The notes under the pieces were generated by a model, which was not told where the DNA came from, searched no databases, and saw nothing but the letters and a program-made list of their open reading frames with translations. The translations under genes and the position numbers were made by a program. 64,000 bases of DNA from Bacillota bacterium (GTDB lineage Bacteria; Bacillota; Clostridia; Lachnospirales; Lachnospiraceae), in assembly GCA_023391695.1 (NCBI GenBank), contig JAEWAK010000062.1:1-64000 (forward strand), in the 5' to 3' direction. Positions within the stretch are counted from its first letter, which is position 1. The number at the start of each line of letters is the position of its first letter. Below, piece by piece: positions 51,556 through 60,602 of the stretch.

Positions 51556-52308
51556 TTATTTTGGTTCAAAACTAAAGTGCTTCAGATATTCTTCCAGAAT
51601 CAATTCCGTAACCAAATAAAAACCGATCCTGGACGTAATATCTGCATCTCTGTAGCTCAGTTTCCTGAAATAGGCATACAGGCTGACTGCGCTGCCGCTG
51701 GCAATCGGATTCTGGCTCATTCCTGTAAGCGTTACAATCGGCACACCCTTAGTCTGGGCAATGTAGGAAAGCTTGCATATGATATCCGTATTACCGGAAT
51801 AACTGATGAAAAAAGCTAATTGCCCCGGCATAAGGTTATTGGCATACAGGATACAGTTATCACGGTCATCGGGGACAATGATGATTTTATTCAGATGTTC
51901 AAGCTTCTTGGCTAGATCCAGAGCCACTATTCTGGAAAGACCCAGTGCGAAAAATACCACCTGACGGCTGTTATGGATCAATGTTGCAGCTTCCTCAATG
52001 TTCTGCCGGGAATTGATCTCCAGCGTCCGTTTTAAGATATCCATTACGGAGGTCTGCTGCCCGGCGGCTTCGATTCCATACTGTTTCTGGTCATGAATAA
52101 TCTTATATTTCAACTCACTGAACCCATGGTAACCCAGTTTTTTACAGAGCCTCACAATGGAGTTCGGAGACAGATATAAATCTTCGGCTGCCTTGGCAAT
52201 CTTCAGATTTTGCAACGTTGTGTAGTGCTCCAATAAATAGTTAACAATTTTTTCTTCTGTAGGATTAAGTTTAATCCCCCGGTTTGACAGCTGGTCAAAA
52301 AAATTCAT
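51556..52308 (-). CDS. RpiR/MurR-family regulator
   Basis: A 250-residue protein with an N-terminal RpiR helix-turn-helix (KIAKAAEDLYLSPNSIVRLC) and a SIS sugar-isomerase-like domain (FFALGLSRIVALDLAKKLE; AFFISYSGNTDI) that binds phosphosugars. The start at 52308 follows GGTGAGAG; a longer upstream frame lacks a site. It is divergent from the PTS/GH4/ChbG genes and likely represses them until a phosphosugar accumulates. Confidence 0.87.
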   Translation of the reverse strand: MNFFDQLSNRGIKLNPTEEKIVNYLLEHYTTLQNLKIAKAAEDLYLSPNSIVRLCKKLGYHGFSELKYKIIHDQKQYGIEAAGQQTSVMDILKRTLEINSRQNIEEAATLIHNSRQVVFFALGLSRIVALDLAKKLEHLNKIIIVPDDRDNCILYANNLMPGQLAFFISYSGNTDIICKLSYIAQTKGVPIVTLTGMSQNPIASGSAVSLYAYFRKLSYRDADITSRIGFYLVTELILEEYLKHFSFEPK

Positions 52309-52496
52309 CGTTCTCTCACCTAAGCCTTTTTTTTCTTTATGTGAAATAATACACATTTTGTGAATTTTAATACTCTGCGTATATAAATAATAATATAACG
52401 AAAGCCTCTTGTAAATCAAAATCTAGCATATAAAATAATACTATGTATTTCATACCGGTATTGAAATCATTACAGTTTGGAGACGGAGGTTCTTAT

Positions 52497-54092
52497 ATGA
52501 AAGAGTTTTGGCAAAAATTTGGTAAATCGCTGCTTCTGCCTATTTCCACCATAGCAATCGCTGGTATATTCAGCGGACTTGCTGCTGCCTTGCAGAACAG
52601 CGCAATTGTAGGTGAAACATTTGTAAATCTTGTATATGTCCAGAATTTTATCGGTTTTATCCGCAGGCTGGCTGGACTGGTATTCGGAAACCTGCCTTTG
52701 TTTTTCTGCATGTCTATCGCTTTGGGCATGGCGGAGGATGAAAAACCGACTGCGGCATTTTCTGCTGTTTTAGGGTTCCTTGTATTTCATTACACTTTAA
52801 ATTACATTCTGGGACTGAACGGTATCACTGCTGAGACCACAAGTATCAGCAGTCTGATGGATAAGGGTATGTCCCAGGTGGATGCAACCATTGAAAATGC
52901 AAACTATGAGACAATACTGGGATATTTTACACTCCGAATGAATGTATTCGGCGGTATTCTGGTAGGCCTTGTGGTTAACGCATTACATAACCGATTCTAC
53001 ACAATTACGCTTCCCAGCGCTATCAACTTTTTTGGCGGAAAGCGTTTTATCCCCCTGATTACCATTGTCACCATACCGTTCGTGGGAATCGCTTCTTACT
53101 TTATCTGGCCATTCTTCAACACCATGATCGGAATGATCGGCAACTGGATCAATTCCATAGGTGTATTCGGGCCGTTTGTTTATGGTTCGGCAAACAGGCT
53201 GCTGATTCCTACCGGTCTTCACCATATATTAAACCAGGTCGTACGCTTTACTCCGGTCGGCGGAACTGCAGTCATCGACGGCCAGACTGTTATGGGGGCT
53301 CTTAACATCTTTAATACTGCAATAGCGGCAAACAGTGAAGTTCCCAATGAAGTATTTCAGATGGGAGCACGTTATATAGGCCAGGGACATTCACTGATTG
53401 TTATCTTCGGCCTTCCTGCAGCAGCGATTGCAATGTACCGGGCTGCAGATGAGAAAAATAAGAAAAAAGTGAAAGCACTTCTTTCTGCTAGTGTTACCGC
53501 CTCTATCCTGACAGGTGTCACAGAACCGCTGGAATTTTCCTTTATGTTTGTTTCGCCGGTACTTTTCCTGTTCCATGTGATTATGACCGGCGTGGGCTAC
53601 ATGACTGCCGCTCTGCTCCGCTGCAGTGTAGGCGGGGTACAGGCAGGTCTCATTGATTTTACTATATTCGGTATCTTCAGGGGAGCACAGAGTAAATGGT
53701 ACCTGGTAGTATTAATCGGCTTGGGTATGGCATTTATCTACTATTGCGGCTTTACTTACCTGATTAAGAGGTTCAATATCTCTACTCCCGGAAGAAATGA
53801 TAATATTGATGCAGAGGACAAAAAAGCTGTCAATGTACATGCCAAAGGCGACGCAAAGCTGGCAGAGCAGATATTGGAATACCTGGGCGGAAAAGAAAAT
53901 ATTACCGAAATTACCAACTGCTTCACCAGGCTCCGTGTCACAATAAAGGATATGTCCCTGGTACAGGAGGCTAATTTAAAATCAACCGGCGCAACAGGTA
54001 TTATCCGGCCTTCCGCCAATAACGTGCAGGTCGTCTACGGTCTGAAAGTGGAAGGGATCGCAAGAGATGTGAAAGCATTATATAAGAATTAG
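52497..54092 (+). CDS. PTS enzyme IICB, glucose/maltose-glucosamine superfamily
   Basis: A 531-residue membrane transporter that imports and phosphorylates a sugar. The EIIC domain (about 1-430, around ten helices) includes RLLIPTGLHHILNQVVRF and GVTEPLEFSFMFVSP, family landmarks. The C-terminal EIIB domain (about 455-531) carries the phospho-Cys in EITNCFTRLRVT. No EIIA is encoded here, so a shared EIIA is expected. The ATG at 52497 follows GGAGGTTCTT. Partners GH4 and ChbG imply a phosphorylated disaccharide. Confidence 0.88.
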   Translation: MKEFWQKFGKSLLLPISTIAIAGIFSGLAAALQNSAIVGETFVNLVYVQNFIGFIRRLAGLVFGNLPLFFCMSIALGMAEDEKPTAAFSAVLGFLVFHYTLNYILGLNGITAETTSISSLMDKGMSQVDATIENANYETILGYFTLRMNVFGGILVGLVVNALHNRFYTITLPSAINFFGGKRFIPLITIVTIPFVGIASYFIWPFFNTMIGMIGNWINSIGVFGPFVYGSANRLLIPTGLHHILNQVVRFTPVGGTAVIDGQTVMGALNIFNTAIAANSEVPNEVFQMGARYIGQGHSLIVIFGLPAAAIAMYRAADEKNKKKVKALLSASVTASILTGVTEPLEFSFMFVSPVLFLFHVIMTGVGYMTAALLRCSVGGVQAGLIDFTIFGIFRGAQSKWYLVVLIGLGMAFIYYCGFTYLIKRFNISTPGRNDNIDAEDKKAVNVHAKGDAKLAEQILEYLGGKENITEITNCFTRLRVTIKDMSLVQEANLKSTGATGIIRPSANNVQVVYGLKVEGIARDVKALYKN

Positions 54093-54116
54093 CATTCTGG
54101 AAAGGACTTAAAATAA

Positions 54117-55442
54117 ATGGAACATAAATTAAAGATTACGATTGTAGGAGGCGGTTCGACCTGGACCCCGGGTATATTAAATGCATTTGTCCGCCACCTG
54201 GACTCTCTTCCTGTCACAGAACTGGTGCTTTATGATATTGATGCAGAACGCCAGGCTCCCATAGGGGGATATGCACAGCTTTTATTTCGTCAGTACGCTC
54301 CCCATGTAAAGGTTATTTACACAACTGATAAAGATACTGCCTACAATTTTGCAGATTTTATAATGGCACAGATCCGTACGGGCGGATATAAAATGCGGGA
54401 AATGGACGAAAAGATACCGATGGAATACGGAGTTGCTGGTCAGGAAACCTGCGGCCCCGGCGGCTTCGCCTATGGGATACGTTCCTTAAAAGATATGATT
54501 GAGATTGTAAGGGATGTACGAAAACGCAGTAAGGATGCCTGGATTTTGAACTACACCAACCCGGCCGCCATTGTAGCCTACGGTTTGCAGAGGGAATTCC
54601 CTGATGACAAAAGGATTCTCAATATCTGTGATCAACCGATCAACCTGATCCATTCCTTTGCCAAACTGCTTGCTGTACCGGCTGAAACCCTTGAGCCCTC
54701 CTATTTCGGACTTAATCATTTTGGATGGTTTACCCACCTTTACAACCAGGAGGGCCAGGATCTGCTTCCTCAGCTGAAGGAACGGATAAAAGACAAGGGC
54801 TTTTTGCCTGCGGATGCCGCCGAACGTGACCCCTCCTGGCTGGATACCTATGCACTGGTACAGGATATGGTCAATGATTTTGATGAATATGTGCCCTCCA
54901 CCTATCTCCAGTACTATATATATCCCGAATACAAAGCTTCCAAGTTAAACCCGGACTATACCAGGGCCAACGAAGTCATGGATGGACGCGAGAAAAGGGT
55001 ATTCTCGGAATGCCGACGGGCCGTCAGTCAGAACAGTCTGGAGGGAATTCGGGTAGTGCACAATGAAGCCCACGGTGATATGATTATATCAATAGCAGAA
55101 GCGATCTACTTAAATAAAAACGCGTATTATATCGTAATGGTTAAAAACGATGGGATTATTGAAAATCTTCCTGAGGACGCAGTTGTGGAAGTGACCTGCC
55201 TGTTGGGCAATCGGGGCCCCAAGCCATTCCACATCGGCCCTGTCTCTGCTTTTTATAAAGCACTTCTGGAAAACCAGTATGCTTATGAACGCCTTACCTG
55301 CGAAGCTTATTTTGAAGGAAGCTACACCAAGGCATTGCAGGCGCTGACACTGAACCGTACCGTTACGGATGCCAAGAAAGCAAGGAAGATTCTGGACCGT
55401 CTGATCAAAGCCAATGAAGGCTACTGGCCCAGCCTGACTTAA
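54117..55442 (+). CDS. GH4 6-phospho-glycosidase (6-phospho-alpha-glucosidase-like)
   Basis: A 441-residue cytoplasmic enzyme that needs NAD and a divalent metal and cleaves 6-phospho-disaccharides by an elimination mechanism. Motifs are GGGSTWTPGI (NAD binding), AQIRTGGYKMRE, NYTNPAAIVAYG and ICDQPINLIH, with metal-ligand Cys near 173 and GLNHFGWFTH. The CDxP pattern resembles alpha-glucosidases of the family (GlvA-like), not the CNxP of beta-type members. It lies 24 bp after the PTS gene. The exact disaccharide is not proven. Confidence 0.85.
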   Translation: MEHKLKITIVGGGSTWTPGILNAFVRHLDSLPVTELVLYDIDAERQAPIGGYAQLLFRQYAPHVKVIYTTDKDTAYNFADFIMAQIRTGGYKMREMDEKIPMEYGVAGQETCGPGGFAYGIRSLKDMIEIVRDVRKRSKDAWILNYTNPAAIVAYGLQREFPDDKRILNICDQPINLIHSFAKLLAVPAETLEPSYFGLNHFGWFTHLYNQEGQDLLPQLKERIKDKGFLPADAAERDPSWLDTYALVQDMVNDFDEYVPSTYLQYYIYPEYKASKLNPDYTRANEVMDGREKRVFSECRRAVSQNSLEGIRVVHNEAHGDMIISIAEAIYLNKNAYYIVMVKNDGIIENLPEDAVVEVTCLLGNRGPKPFHIGPVSAFYKALLENQYAYERLTCEAYFEGSYTKALQALTLNRTVTDAKKARKILDRLIKANEGYWPSLT

Positions 55443-55459
55443 GAGAAAGGGATTTCTTT

Positions 55460-56188
55460 ATGTGTAAAATGATTATAAATGCAGATGATTTCGGTTACTC
55501 CTGTGCTGTCAATTACGGGATCATGGATGCCCATTTGAATGGGGTTCTGACCTCTGCAACGCTTTTAACCAATACGCCGGGCTTTAAGCATGCCGCAGCT
55601 CTGGTAAAAGACTGCCCCTCCCTGGGCATCGGACTTCATTTAAATATCGCGTTCGGGCAGCCGCTTACGAAAGGCAGCACCCTGACCGGAAAAGACGGCT
55701 ATTTTATTAAACCGGGCAATCTGCCTTCCTCCCACACCTATCGGATGGAAGAGATACAGGCGGAACTTGAGGCCCAGTACCAAAGATTTGCAGAGGCTAT
55801 GGGACAAAAACCAACCCACCTGGATTCCCACTTATTCACCACAGACAGCAATCCTGTTATGGCTGCGGCAGCCAGGGAACTTGCTGAAAAATACCGGCTT
55901 CCATTGAGAAACTATGATATACCGGGATTTCCTCACGTAGATTTCGTACAGTTCCGCACATATCACGGGGAACCGGGACTGTCCTATGTATACGATAATA
56001 TAGAAGATATTGCTTCCAGGCCGTATGTGGAGCTGATGAGCCATCCGGCATATGTGGATTCCTATCTGCTCAAGTCATCTTCTTATAATGTACAGCGCCT
56101 TGCAGAGCTGGATTTTCTCATAAGCAGTGAAACGAAAAAAATGATAAAAGAATATTCAATTGAATTGATCAATTACAGCCGGATATAA
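55460..56188 (+). CDS. chbG: ChbG/YdjC-family carbohydrate deacetylase
   Basis: A 242-residue protein of the ChbG family, which removes an acetyl group from N-acetylated disaccharides such as chitobiose 6-phosphate. Metal ligands are in NADDFGYS (Asp-Asp) and THLDSHLF (His-His, about 116-123), with GLHLNI and RNYDIPGFPH further on. It is 17 bp after the GH4 gene, suggesting the imported disaccharide carries an acetylated sugar. Deacetylation and hydrolysis order is not known. Confidence 0.85.
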   Translation: MCKMIINADDFGYSCAVNYGIMDAHLNGVLTSATLLTNTPGFKHAAALVKDCPSLGIGLHLNIAFGQPLTKGSTLTGKDGYFIKPGNLPSSHTYRMEEIQAELEAQYQRFAEAMGQKPTHLDSHLFTTDSNPVMAAAARELAEKYRLPLRNYDIPGFPHVDFVQFRTYHGEPGLSYVYDNIEDIASRPYVELMSHPAYVDSYLLKSSSYNVQRLAELDFLISSETKKMIKEYSIELINYSRI

Positions 56189-56196
56189 CCGGCGGC

Positions 56197-56276
56197 TAAG
56201 GGGTTGTTGCAAAATTCAAAATCTATCTTACTTGGAAGACCCAAGTCCGGTAAATTTTATTTTGCAACAACCCTTA
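56197..56276. repeat. IS-end-like terminal inverted repeat element
   Basis: TAAGGGGTTGTTGCAAAAT (56197-56215) and ATTTTGCAACAACCCTTA (56259-56276) are inverted with one base insertion, around a 43-bp core. GGGTTGTTGCAAAAT is like the ends of some transposable elements, and there is no T tract after it. The 250 bp after it hold no gene. Confidence 0.55.
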
Positions 56277-56538
56277 TCCTATCTGTTCTATTCTGGATTT
56301 ATTTCTTATTTTCTCTTAATTACCCCATGAATAATATTTTAGTAACAGCTATCAGCTGATCCCTGCATTCAGTAAGGTACTCAGCGTCTTAAATAAAACA
56401 GTGCCCAAATATCGTTTGAGTTTATCAAAGTATATGAAAAGGAAAGTAAGCAAGACGCATTAGATTTGTAAGTGAAACCAAATACCCACATTATACCTGT
56501 AATTACTTAAATTGAATAATAAATCTATGAAATTTCTG

Positions 56539-56567
56539 TTGACAAAAGCGTATTACAGTTGTAATAT
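56539..56567 (+). promoter_or_regulatory. Promoter of the BlaI-like gene
   Basis: TTGACA (56539-56544) and TAATAT (56562-56567) with a 17-bp spacer. The -10 box overlaps the first BlaI-type operator. Confidence 0.82.
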
Positions 56568-56591
56568 GAAACCGTAGTACATTTGTAATAC
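56551..56591. promoter_or_regulatory. Two BlaI/MecI-type operators
   Basis: TATTACAGTTGTAATA (56551-56566) has 7-bp perfect arms, and GTAGTACATTTGTAATAC (56574-56591) has one mismatch. Both carry the TACA...TGTA core of BlaI/MecI sites, placed over and after the -10 box, so the gene is autorepressed. Confidence 0.8.
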
Positions 56592-56610
56592 GAGAAAGGA
56601 GTGAAACGAA

Positions 56611-56979
56611 TTGAATAATATTTCTGATTCCGAGTGGAAGGTCATGAAAGTTATCTGGAAAAAGTCCCCCATATCAGGGAGCGAAATCGTGGATGAATTA
56701 ACGGCAGCTACCGGCTGGAACCCCAAAACCGTACATACCCTGATTCACCGGCTGGTGGCAAAAGGCGTGGTTACGGCCAAAAAGGAAAATACCTATTATT
56801 CTTACTATGCGGCAGTCTCCGAAGAGGAATGTGTAAAAGAAGAAACCAGAACTTTTCTGGAAAAGTGCTTTAACGGATCTTTTAACATGCTGGTAAGTAA
56901 TTTTATCAGGGACGATAAACTTTCGGACCAGGATCTGGAAGAGCTTCAGGAAATATTAAAATCAAATAAGAGAAGGTAA
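56611..56979 (+). CDS. BlaI/MecI-family repressor
   Basis: A 122-residue winged-helix protein starting with TTG at 56611, preceded by AAAGGAG. DNA-binding and dimer regions: ISDSEWKVMKVIWKKSPIS, GWNPKTVHTLIHRLVAKGVV and TYYSYYAAVSEEE. In the beta-lactam system BlaI is cleaved after the sensor BlaR1 is triggered. Its gene is followed immediately by an M56 sensor, but no beta-lactamase gene is near, so the regulated target is unknown. Confidence 0.87.
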   Translation: MNNISDSEWKVMKVIWKKSPISGSEIVDELTAATGWNPKTVHTLIHRLVAKGVVTAKKENTYYSYYAAVSEEECVKEETRTFLEKCFNGSFNMLVSNFIRDDKLSDQDLEELQEILKSNKRR

Positions 56980-56984
56980 CCAGT

Positions 56985-58844
56985 ATGAATTATTTAGTTG
57001 GAATATTTAAAGCAGTACTTTATCTTGGAGCAGTTTCGAGTGTATTAATCCTGATTATTTTACTTACGAAAAGCATATTTAAAAAAGCCATAAGTCCGAA
57101 ATGGCATTATTATATATGGGTTTTGCTGATTATAAGGCTTCTGGTCCCGTATACCCCGGAAAGTTCCTTTAGCGTATTCAATCTCTTTTACACGGCTGCG
57201 GAAAAGATAAATATTCCGGTTAACGGAATCAATAATCTTCTCCAGGAGCCAACCCCTGAGGTTTTCAGTGGAGGCGCTTCCGGTATAATTGCGCCTGATC
57301 TTCAAGCGTCCACAGGAAATCAGGTGAACGGGAATGAGAATACAAAGGAGTCCGGCACTACTCCCCAAAATCCCGGCAAGGACGGCGGTAATGTGAAAGC
57401 TGCCGGCAGGTTTGGACTGCCAATGGTCCTTCTATCCGTTACCTGGCTGATGATAGTGATGTTTCTTACACTTTACATTATTTACATAAATATGGTTTTT
57501 GCCGTAAAAGTAAAGAAAAATTATATCCCGCTGAAAGATAAAAGAATAAATGATATTCTGTTAGATTGCAAAAGCAGGATGAAAATAAACCGGCCGATTG
57601 GGCTTCTTACCACGGATCAAATGAGGGCTCCTTCCCTGTATGTGTTTTTTAAACCGGAAATACTGGTTTCCAAAGCTTATTTGAATCAGTTAAGTGATAC
57701 GGAAATTGAATATATATTCCTCCATGAACTGTCTCATTATAAAAGGAAGGATATTGCCGTCAACTGGATTCTTGCCCTCTTACAGATCATCTATTTCTTT
57801 CATCCCCTCATATGGTATGCATTCCATAAAATCCATGAGGACTGTGAAATATCCTGTGATGCCAAAGCTTTAAGCTATATCAGGGAAGAGGAGTACCAAA
57901 GCTACGGCAGCACAATCATTAAGCTGATCCGTTTTTTTTCAGAGTCTAATTTTATTCCTGTGACTGCCGGGATCGGTAAAAATAAATCGAGTTATAAAAG
58001 GAGAATTATCATGATTAGTAAATTTAAAAAAAGTAAATGGACCAGTACCCTGTTGGCATTTGTCATAATCATTACGGTTGCCCTGGCCGGTTTAACGGGC
58101 TGTAAGAAATCCCCGGAAGTGATTGATACCGCAGATTTAACGGACACTTCAAACAGCACCGAAGACCAGGATACAATGGATAATGCAAACAGCACCCAAG
58201 ACCGGGATACAACGGATAATGCAAACAGCGCCGAAAACCAGGACGCAACGGATAATACGGCTTCCGGCGGTGAAGAAACCCGGGACATTAACGAGGAAAA
58301 TAATACTGGTGTCCAGGATGCCGTCGGTACAGTGATTCGGGAATCGGGCGATAAAAATACGGCAGGACCGGCAGAAGGCGCCGGCAATATACCTAATGTG
58401 GCTGAAAATAACCCCACTCCACGGGATGCGAACCCAAGGCTCACGCCAGCTGCAAGTGAAAGCAGGGAAACATATTATGGGGACTGGGTAATTAATAAGG
58501 TATTGGCTTATGGCTCTGCCGGTACTTACAGCAAAGAGGATGCGGAAAAATTAGTGGGTAAAAGTTTAAGTTTTACCGCTGACCAGGCCACCTTTTTTGG
58601 TGACGATCCCAGTTACATTGATGAAACTGCTTCGAATCCTGCCTATACCAGGACAGACGTTTCGGGCAGGGAATTTACAGCGGGTTACCGTATGACCTTT
58701 GAAAACTTAGGTATCGATGCGGATTCCGTTCCGAAAATTAATGTTTCGGAGGGAGACAAAACAGTTTGTGACTTCCTGGTAAAAGATGACGACACTCTGG
58801 TTCTTATAGGCGGCGGCACATATTTTGAACTGGTAAGGAAATAA
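56985..58844 (+). CDS. M56 peptidase-like membrane sensor (BlaR1-type) with unusual ectodomain
   Basis: A 619-residue protein. Several membrane helices in the N-terminal part surround a zinc protease site HELSH (FLHELSHYKRKD, about 246-250) with a Glu/Asp partner region downstream. After residue 340 a further helix (STLLAFVIIITVALAG) leads into a tandem Asn/Asp/Thr-rich linker encoded by imperfect 36-bp repeats (58155-58260). The C-terminal domain (GDWVINKVLAYGS; VLIGGGTYFELVRK) is not a penicillin-binding domain. It would sense an unknown extracellular signal and cleave the BlaI-like repressor encoded upstream. AGAAGG before the ATG. Confidence 0.82.
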   Translation: MNYLVGIFKAVLYLGAVSSVLILIILLTKSIFKKAISPKWHYYIWVLLIIRLLVPYTPESSFSVFNLFYTAAEKINIPVNGINNLLQEPTPEVFSGGASGIIAPDLQASTGNQVNGNENTKESGTTPQNPGKDGGNVKAAGRFGLPMVLLSVTWLMIVMFLTLYIIYINMVFAVKVKKNYIPLKDKRINDILLDCKSRMKINRPIGLLTTDQMRAPSLYVFFKPEILVSKAYLNQLSDTEIEYIFLHELSHYKRKDIAVNWILALLQIIYFFHPLIWYAFHKIHEDCEISCDAKALSYIREEEYQSYGSTIIKLIRFFSESNFIPVTAGIGKNKSSYKRRIIMISKFKKSKWTSTLLAFVIIITVALAGLTGCKKSPEVIDTADLTDTSNSTEDQDTMDNANSTQDRDTTDNANSAENQDATDNTASGGEETRDINEENNTGVQDAVGTVIRESGDKNTAGPAEGAGNIPNVAENNPTPRDANPRLTPAASESRETYYGDWVINKVLAYGSAGTYSKEDAEKLVGKSLSFTADQATFFGDDPSYIDETASNPAYTRTDVSGREFTAGYRMTFENLGIDADSVPKINVSEGDKTVCDFLVKDDDTLVLIGGGTYFELVRK

Positions 58845-58947
58845 TCGTAAAACCTAATACCCTGTGATTCGGTTCCATGAGTACTCACATATCTGTCCGG
58901 AATGAATAAAATATTGAGATAGGATTAATTATTTTGGAGGGTTTCAT

Positions 58948-59760
58948 ATGGGGTATTATGTTACGGTTGAACCGAATGTGAAATACTACGTGGAAGACCT
59001 TAACCCGGAGGGGGATAAGACAATCTTATTCCTGCACGGCTGGCCCGGAAGCCATAAGCTGTTTGAATACCAGTTTGATGTGCTGCCTAAAATGGGTTAC
59101 CGGTGCATCGGTATAGATACCAGGGGCTTCGGGGAATCGGATAAGCCGTTTGGGGGTTATGATTTTGACCGCTTATCGGATGATGTCAGAGGTGTAGTGG
59201 AAGAACTTAAATTATGTGATTTTACCTTACTGGGGCATTCCAACGGAGGTGCGATCGGCTGCCGGTATATGGGGCGGCATAAAGGTTATGGGGTATCAAA
59301 GCTGGTTCTTGTTGCGGCAGCGGCGCCAAGCCTGATCAAAAGGCCTAACTTCCCCTATGGCGTGGATAAAGAAGTGATTGAGCAGTTAATTGAAGGAACT
59401 TACAGGGACCGGCCCCAGATGCTCAGGGGCTTTGGGGATAGGTTTTTTTACCAGCATACGTCACAGGCTTTCTCCGACTGGTTCTTCCAGTTAGGATTAC
59501 AGGCAGCAGGCTGGGCAACGGCAACGATTCCGAATACCTGGCTGAGGGAAGTGCTTTTTAATGATTTAAGTGCGATCCGTGTCCCTACTTTAATCATACA
59601 TGGTATCCATGACCTGATTGTACCCTTTTCTTTGGGGGAAATACAGAACCAATATATTAAAACATCGAAATTAGTACCGTTCCAGTTCAGCGGACATGGG
59701 GTATTTTATGATGAGAAGGACAGATTTAATGAGGTACTGACTAACTTTATTGAATGTTAG
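58948..59760 (+). CDS. Alpha/beta-fold hydrolase
   Basis: A 270-residue soluble hydrolase. The nucleophile elbow is LLGHSNGGAI (Ser near 98), with the oxyanion region FLHGWPGS, Asp in IIHGIHDLIVP and His in QFSGHGVFYDE. GESDKP and the overall length match esterase- or haloperoxidase-like members. TTGGAGGG precedes the ATG. Substrate unknown. The gene seems monocistronic. Confidence 0.85.
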   Translation: MGYYVTVEPNVKYYVEDLNPEGDKTILFLHGWPGSHKLFEYQFDVLPKMGYRCIGIDTRGFGESDKPFGGYDFDRLSDDVRGVVEELKLCDFTLLGHSNGGAIGCRYMGRHKGYGVSKLVLVAAAAPSLIKRPNFPYGVDKEVIEQLIEGTYRDRPQMLRGFGDRFFYQHTSQAFSDWFFQLGLQAAGWATATIPNTWLREVLFNDLSAIRVPTLIIHGIHDLIVPFSLGEIQNQYIKTSKLVPFQFSGHGVFYDEKDRFNEVLTNFIEC

Positions 59761-59795
59761 GCCGAAGGGCAGGAAAGAGACATATGACGAACCGG

Positions 59796-59825
59796 GGCGA
59801 TTTGCCGCCGAGGTGACAAATCGCC
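59796..59825 (+). terminator. Terminator-like stem after the hydrolase gene
   Basis: GGCGATTTG (59796-59804) pairs with CAAATCGCC (59817-59825) with a 12-nt loop. T tract is weak. Confidence 0.5.
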
Positions 59826-59830
59826 GGCTT

Positions 59831-59903
59831 GGGGCTGTTGTAAAATAGCATATTTACACCATTGAAAGGATGGAGTTTATTAAGGCTATTTTTGCGGCAG
59901 CCC
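59831..59903. repeat. IS-end-like inverted repeat element, related to 56197
   Basis: GGGGCTGTTGTAAAATAGC (59831-59849) pairs with GCTATTTTTGCGGCAGCCC (59885-59903). Both this and the element at 56197 begin GGG[TC]TGTTG[TC]AAAAT, suggesting a common type of non-autonomous element. Confidence 0.5.
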
Positions 59904-59924
59904 TGTTCTTACCTTACTTAAAGC

Positions 59925-59990
59925 GGGAGTGAAAAGCGGACAGCTTGCTGCCTCTAACGAGGCTGCTCAGACAATCCACTTTTCACTCTC
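59925..59990 (+). ncRNA. Strong nested hairpin, possible structured RNA
   Basis: GGGAGTGAAAAG (59925-59936) pairs with CTTTTCACTCTC (59979-59990), and inside it GCCTC (59950-59954) with GAGGC (59959-59963). No T tract follows. The stretch to 60125 has no gene I trust. It could be a decayed mobile element end or a small RNA. Confidence 0.4.
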
Positions 59991-60125
59991 GGTGTAATTT
60001 CTTTAAGTTTAAGTGTTATATAGGGACCTTTCCAACGCAAAAGTCTTCTAATTACATCCGGAAGTTCCCTCTTGGCCAGAATAATTTTCCTCTGTGGTTT
60101 GGCATGATCCAAATGAAACTATATA

Positions 60126-60154
60126 TTGACTTTTTGGTGGACAATTCTTAAAAT
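60126..60154 (+). promoter_or_regulatory. Promoter of the CsoR-family gene
   Basis: TTGACT (60126-60131) and TAAAAT (60149-60154) with a 17-bp spacer, 93 bp before the ATG at 60247. Confidence 0.75.
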
Positions 60155-60246
60155 GAATGCTAAGATACTGATAAGTTTATCATTGGAAGCTCAACGGAAG
60201 GTTTTAAGATAATTAGTAATTAGAATTGAAAGAGAGGAAACGGATT

Positions 60247-60597
60247 ATGGCAGAGAAAGGACAGGTTCATACCCATATGGATACGGACGGTAATGAATAT
60301 ACCCATAGCCATGGAGAGGGAGCGGAACATAAACACAGCCATGAACATACCAAGGCCGTTTTAAACCGTTTATCCCGGGCCAGCGGCCATCTGGAATCGG
60401 TAAAACGGATGGTGGAAGACGGAAAGGACTGCAGTGAAGTACTGATTCAGCTTTCCGCTGTCATTGCAGCTTTAAATAATACCGGTAAAGTTATATTACA
60501 GGACCATATCGGCCATTGCATCGTGGATGCAATTGAGTCCGGCGATGCCACAGCCATTGAGAATCTCAATAAAGCCATAGACCGGTTTATTAAATAA
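60247..60597 (+). CDS. CsoR/RcnR-family metal-sensing repressor with His-rich tail
   Basis: A 116-residue cytoplasmic repressor. The N-terminal tail is rich in His (HTHMDTDG, THSHGEGAEHKHSHEH), then the family fold: NRLSRASGHLESVKRM, Cys in GKDCSEVL, then DHIGHCIVDA. The Cys-His-Cys pattern binds Cu, Ni or Co in relatives and metal binding releases DNA. Its position before cobalt/nickel uptake genes suggests Ni or Co sensing. The start at 60247 is chosen because it follows AGAGAGGAAAC; an earlier start at 60226 lacks a site. Confidence 0.85.
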   Translation: MAEKGQVHTHMDTDGNEYTHSHGEGAEHKHSHEHTKAVLNRLSRASGHLESVKRMVEDGKDCSEVLIQLSAVIAALNNTGKVILQDHIGHCIVDAIESGDATAIENLNKAIDRFIK

Positions 60598-60602
60598 CCG
60601 TA

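Noticed and set aside
59945..60151. 68-codon frame in the gap after the hydrolase gene
   Set aside because: It crosses a strong hairpin, has no ribosome binding site and no recognisable family.
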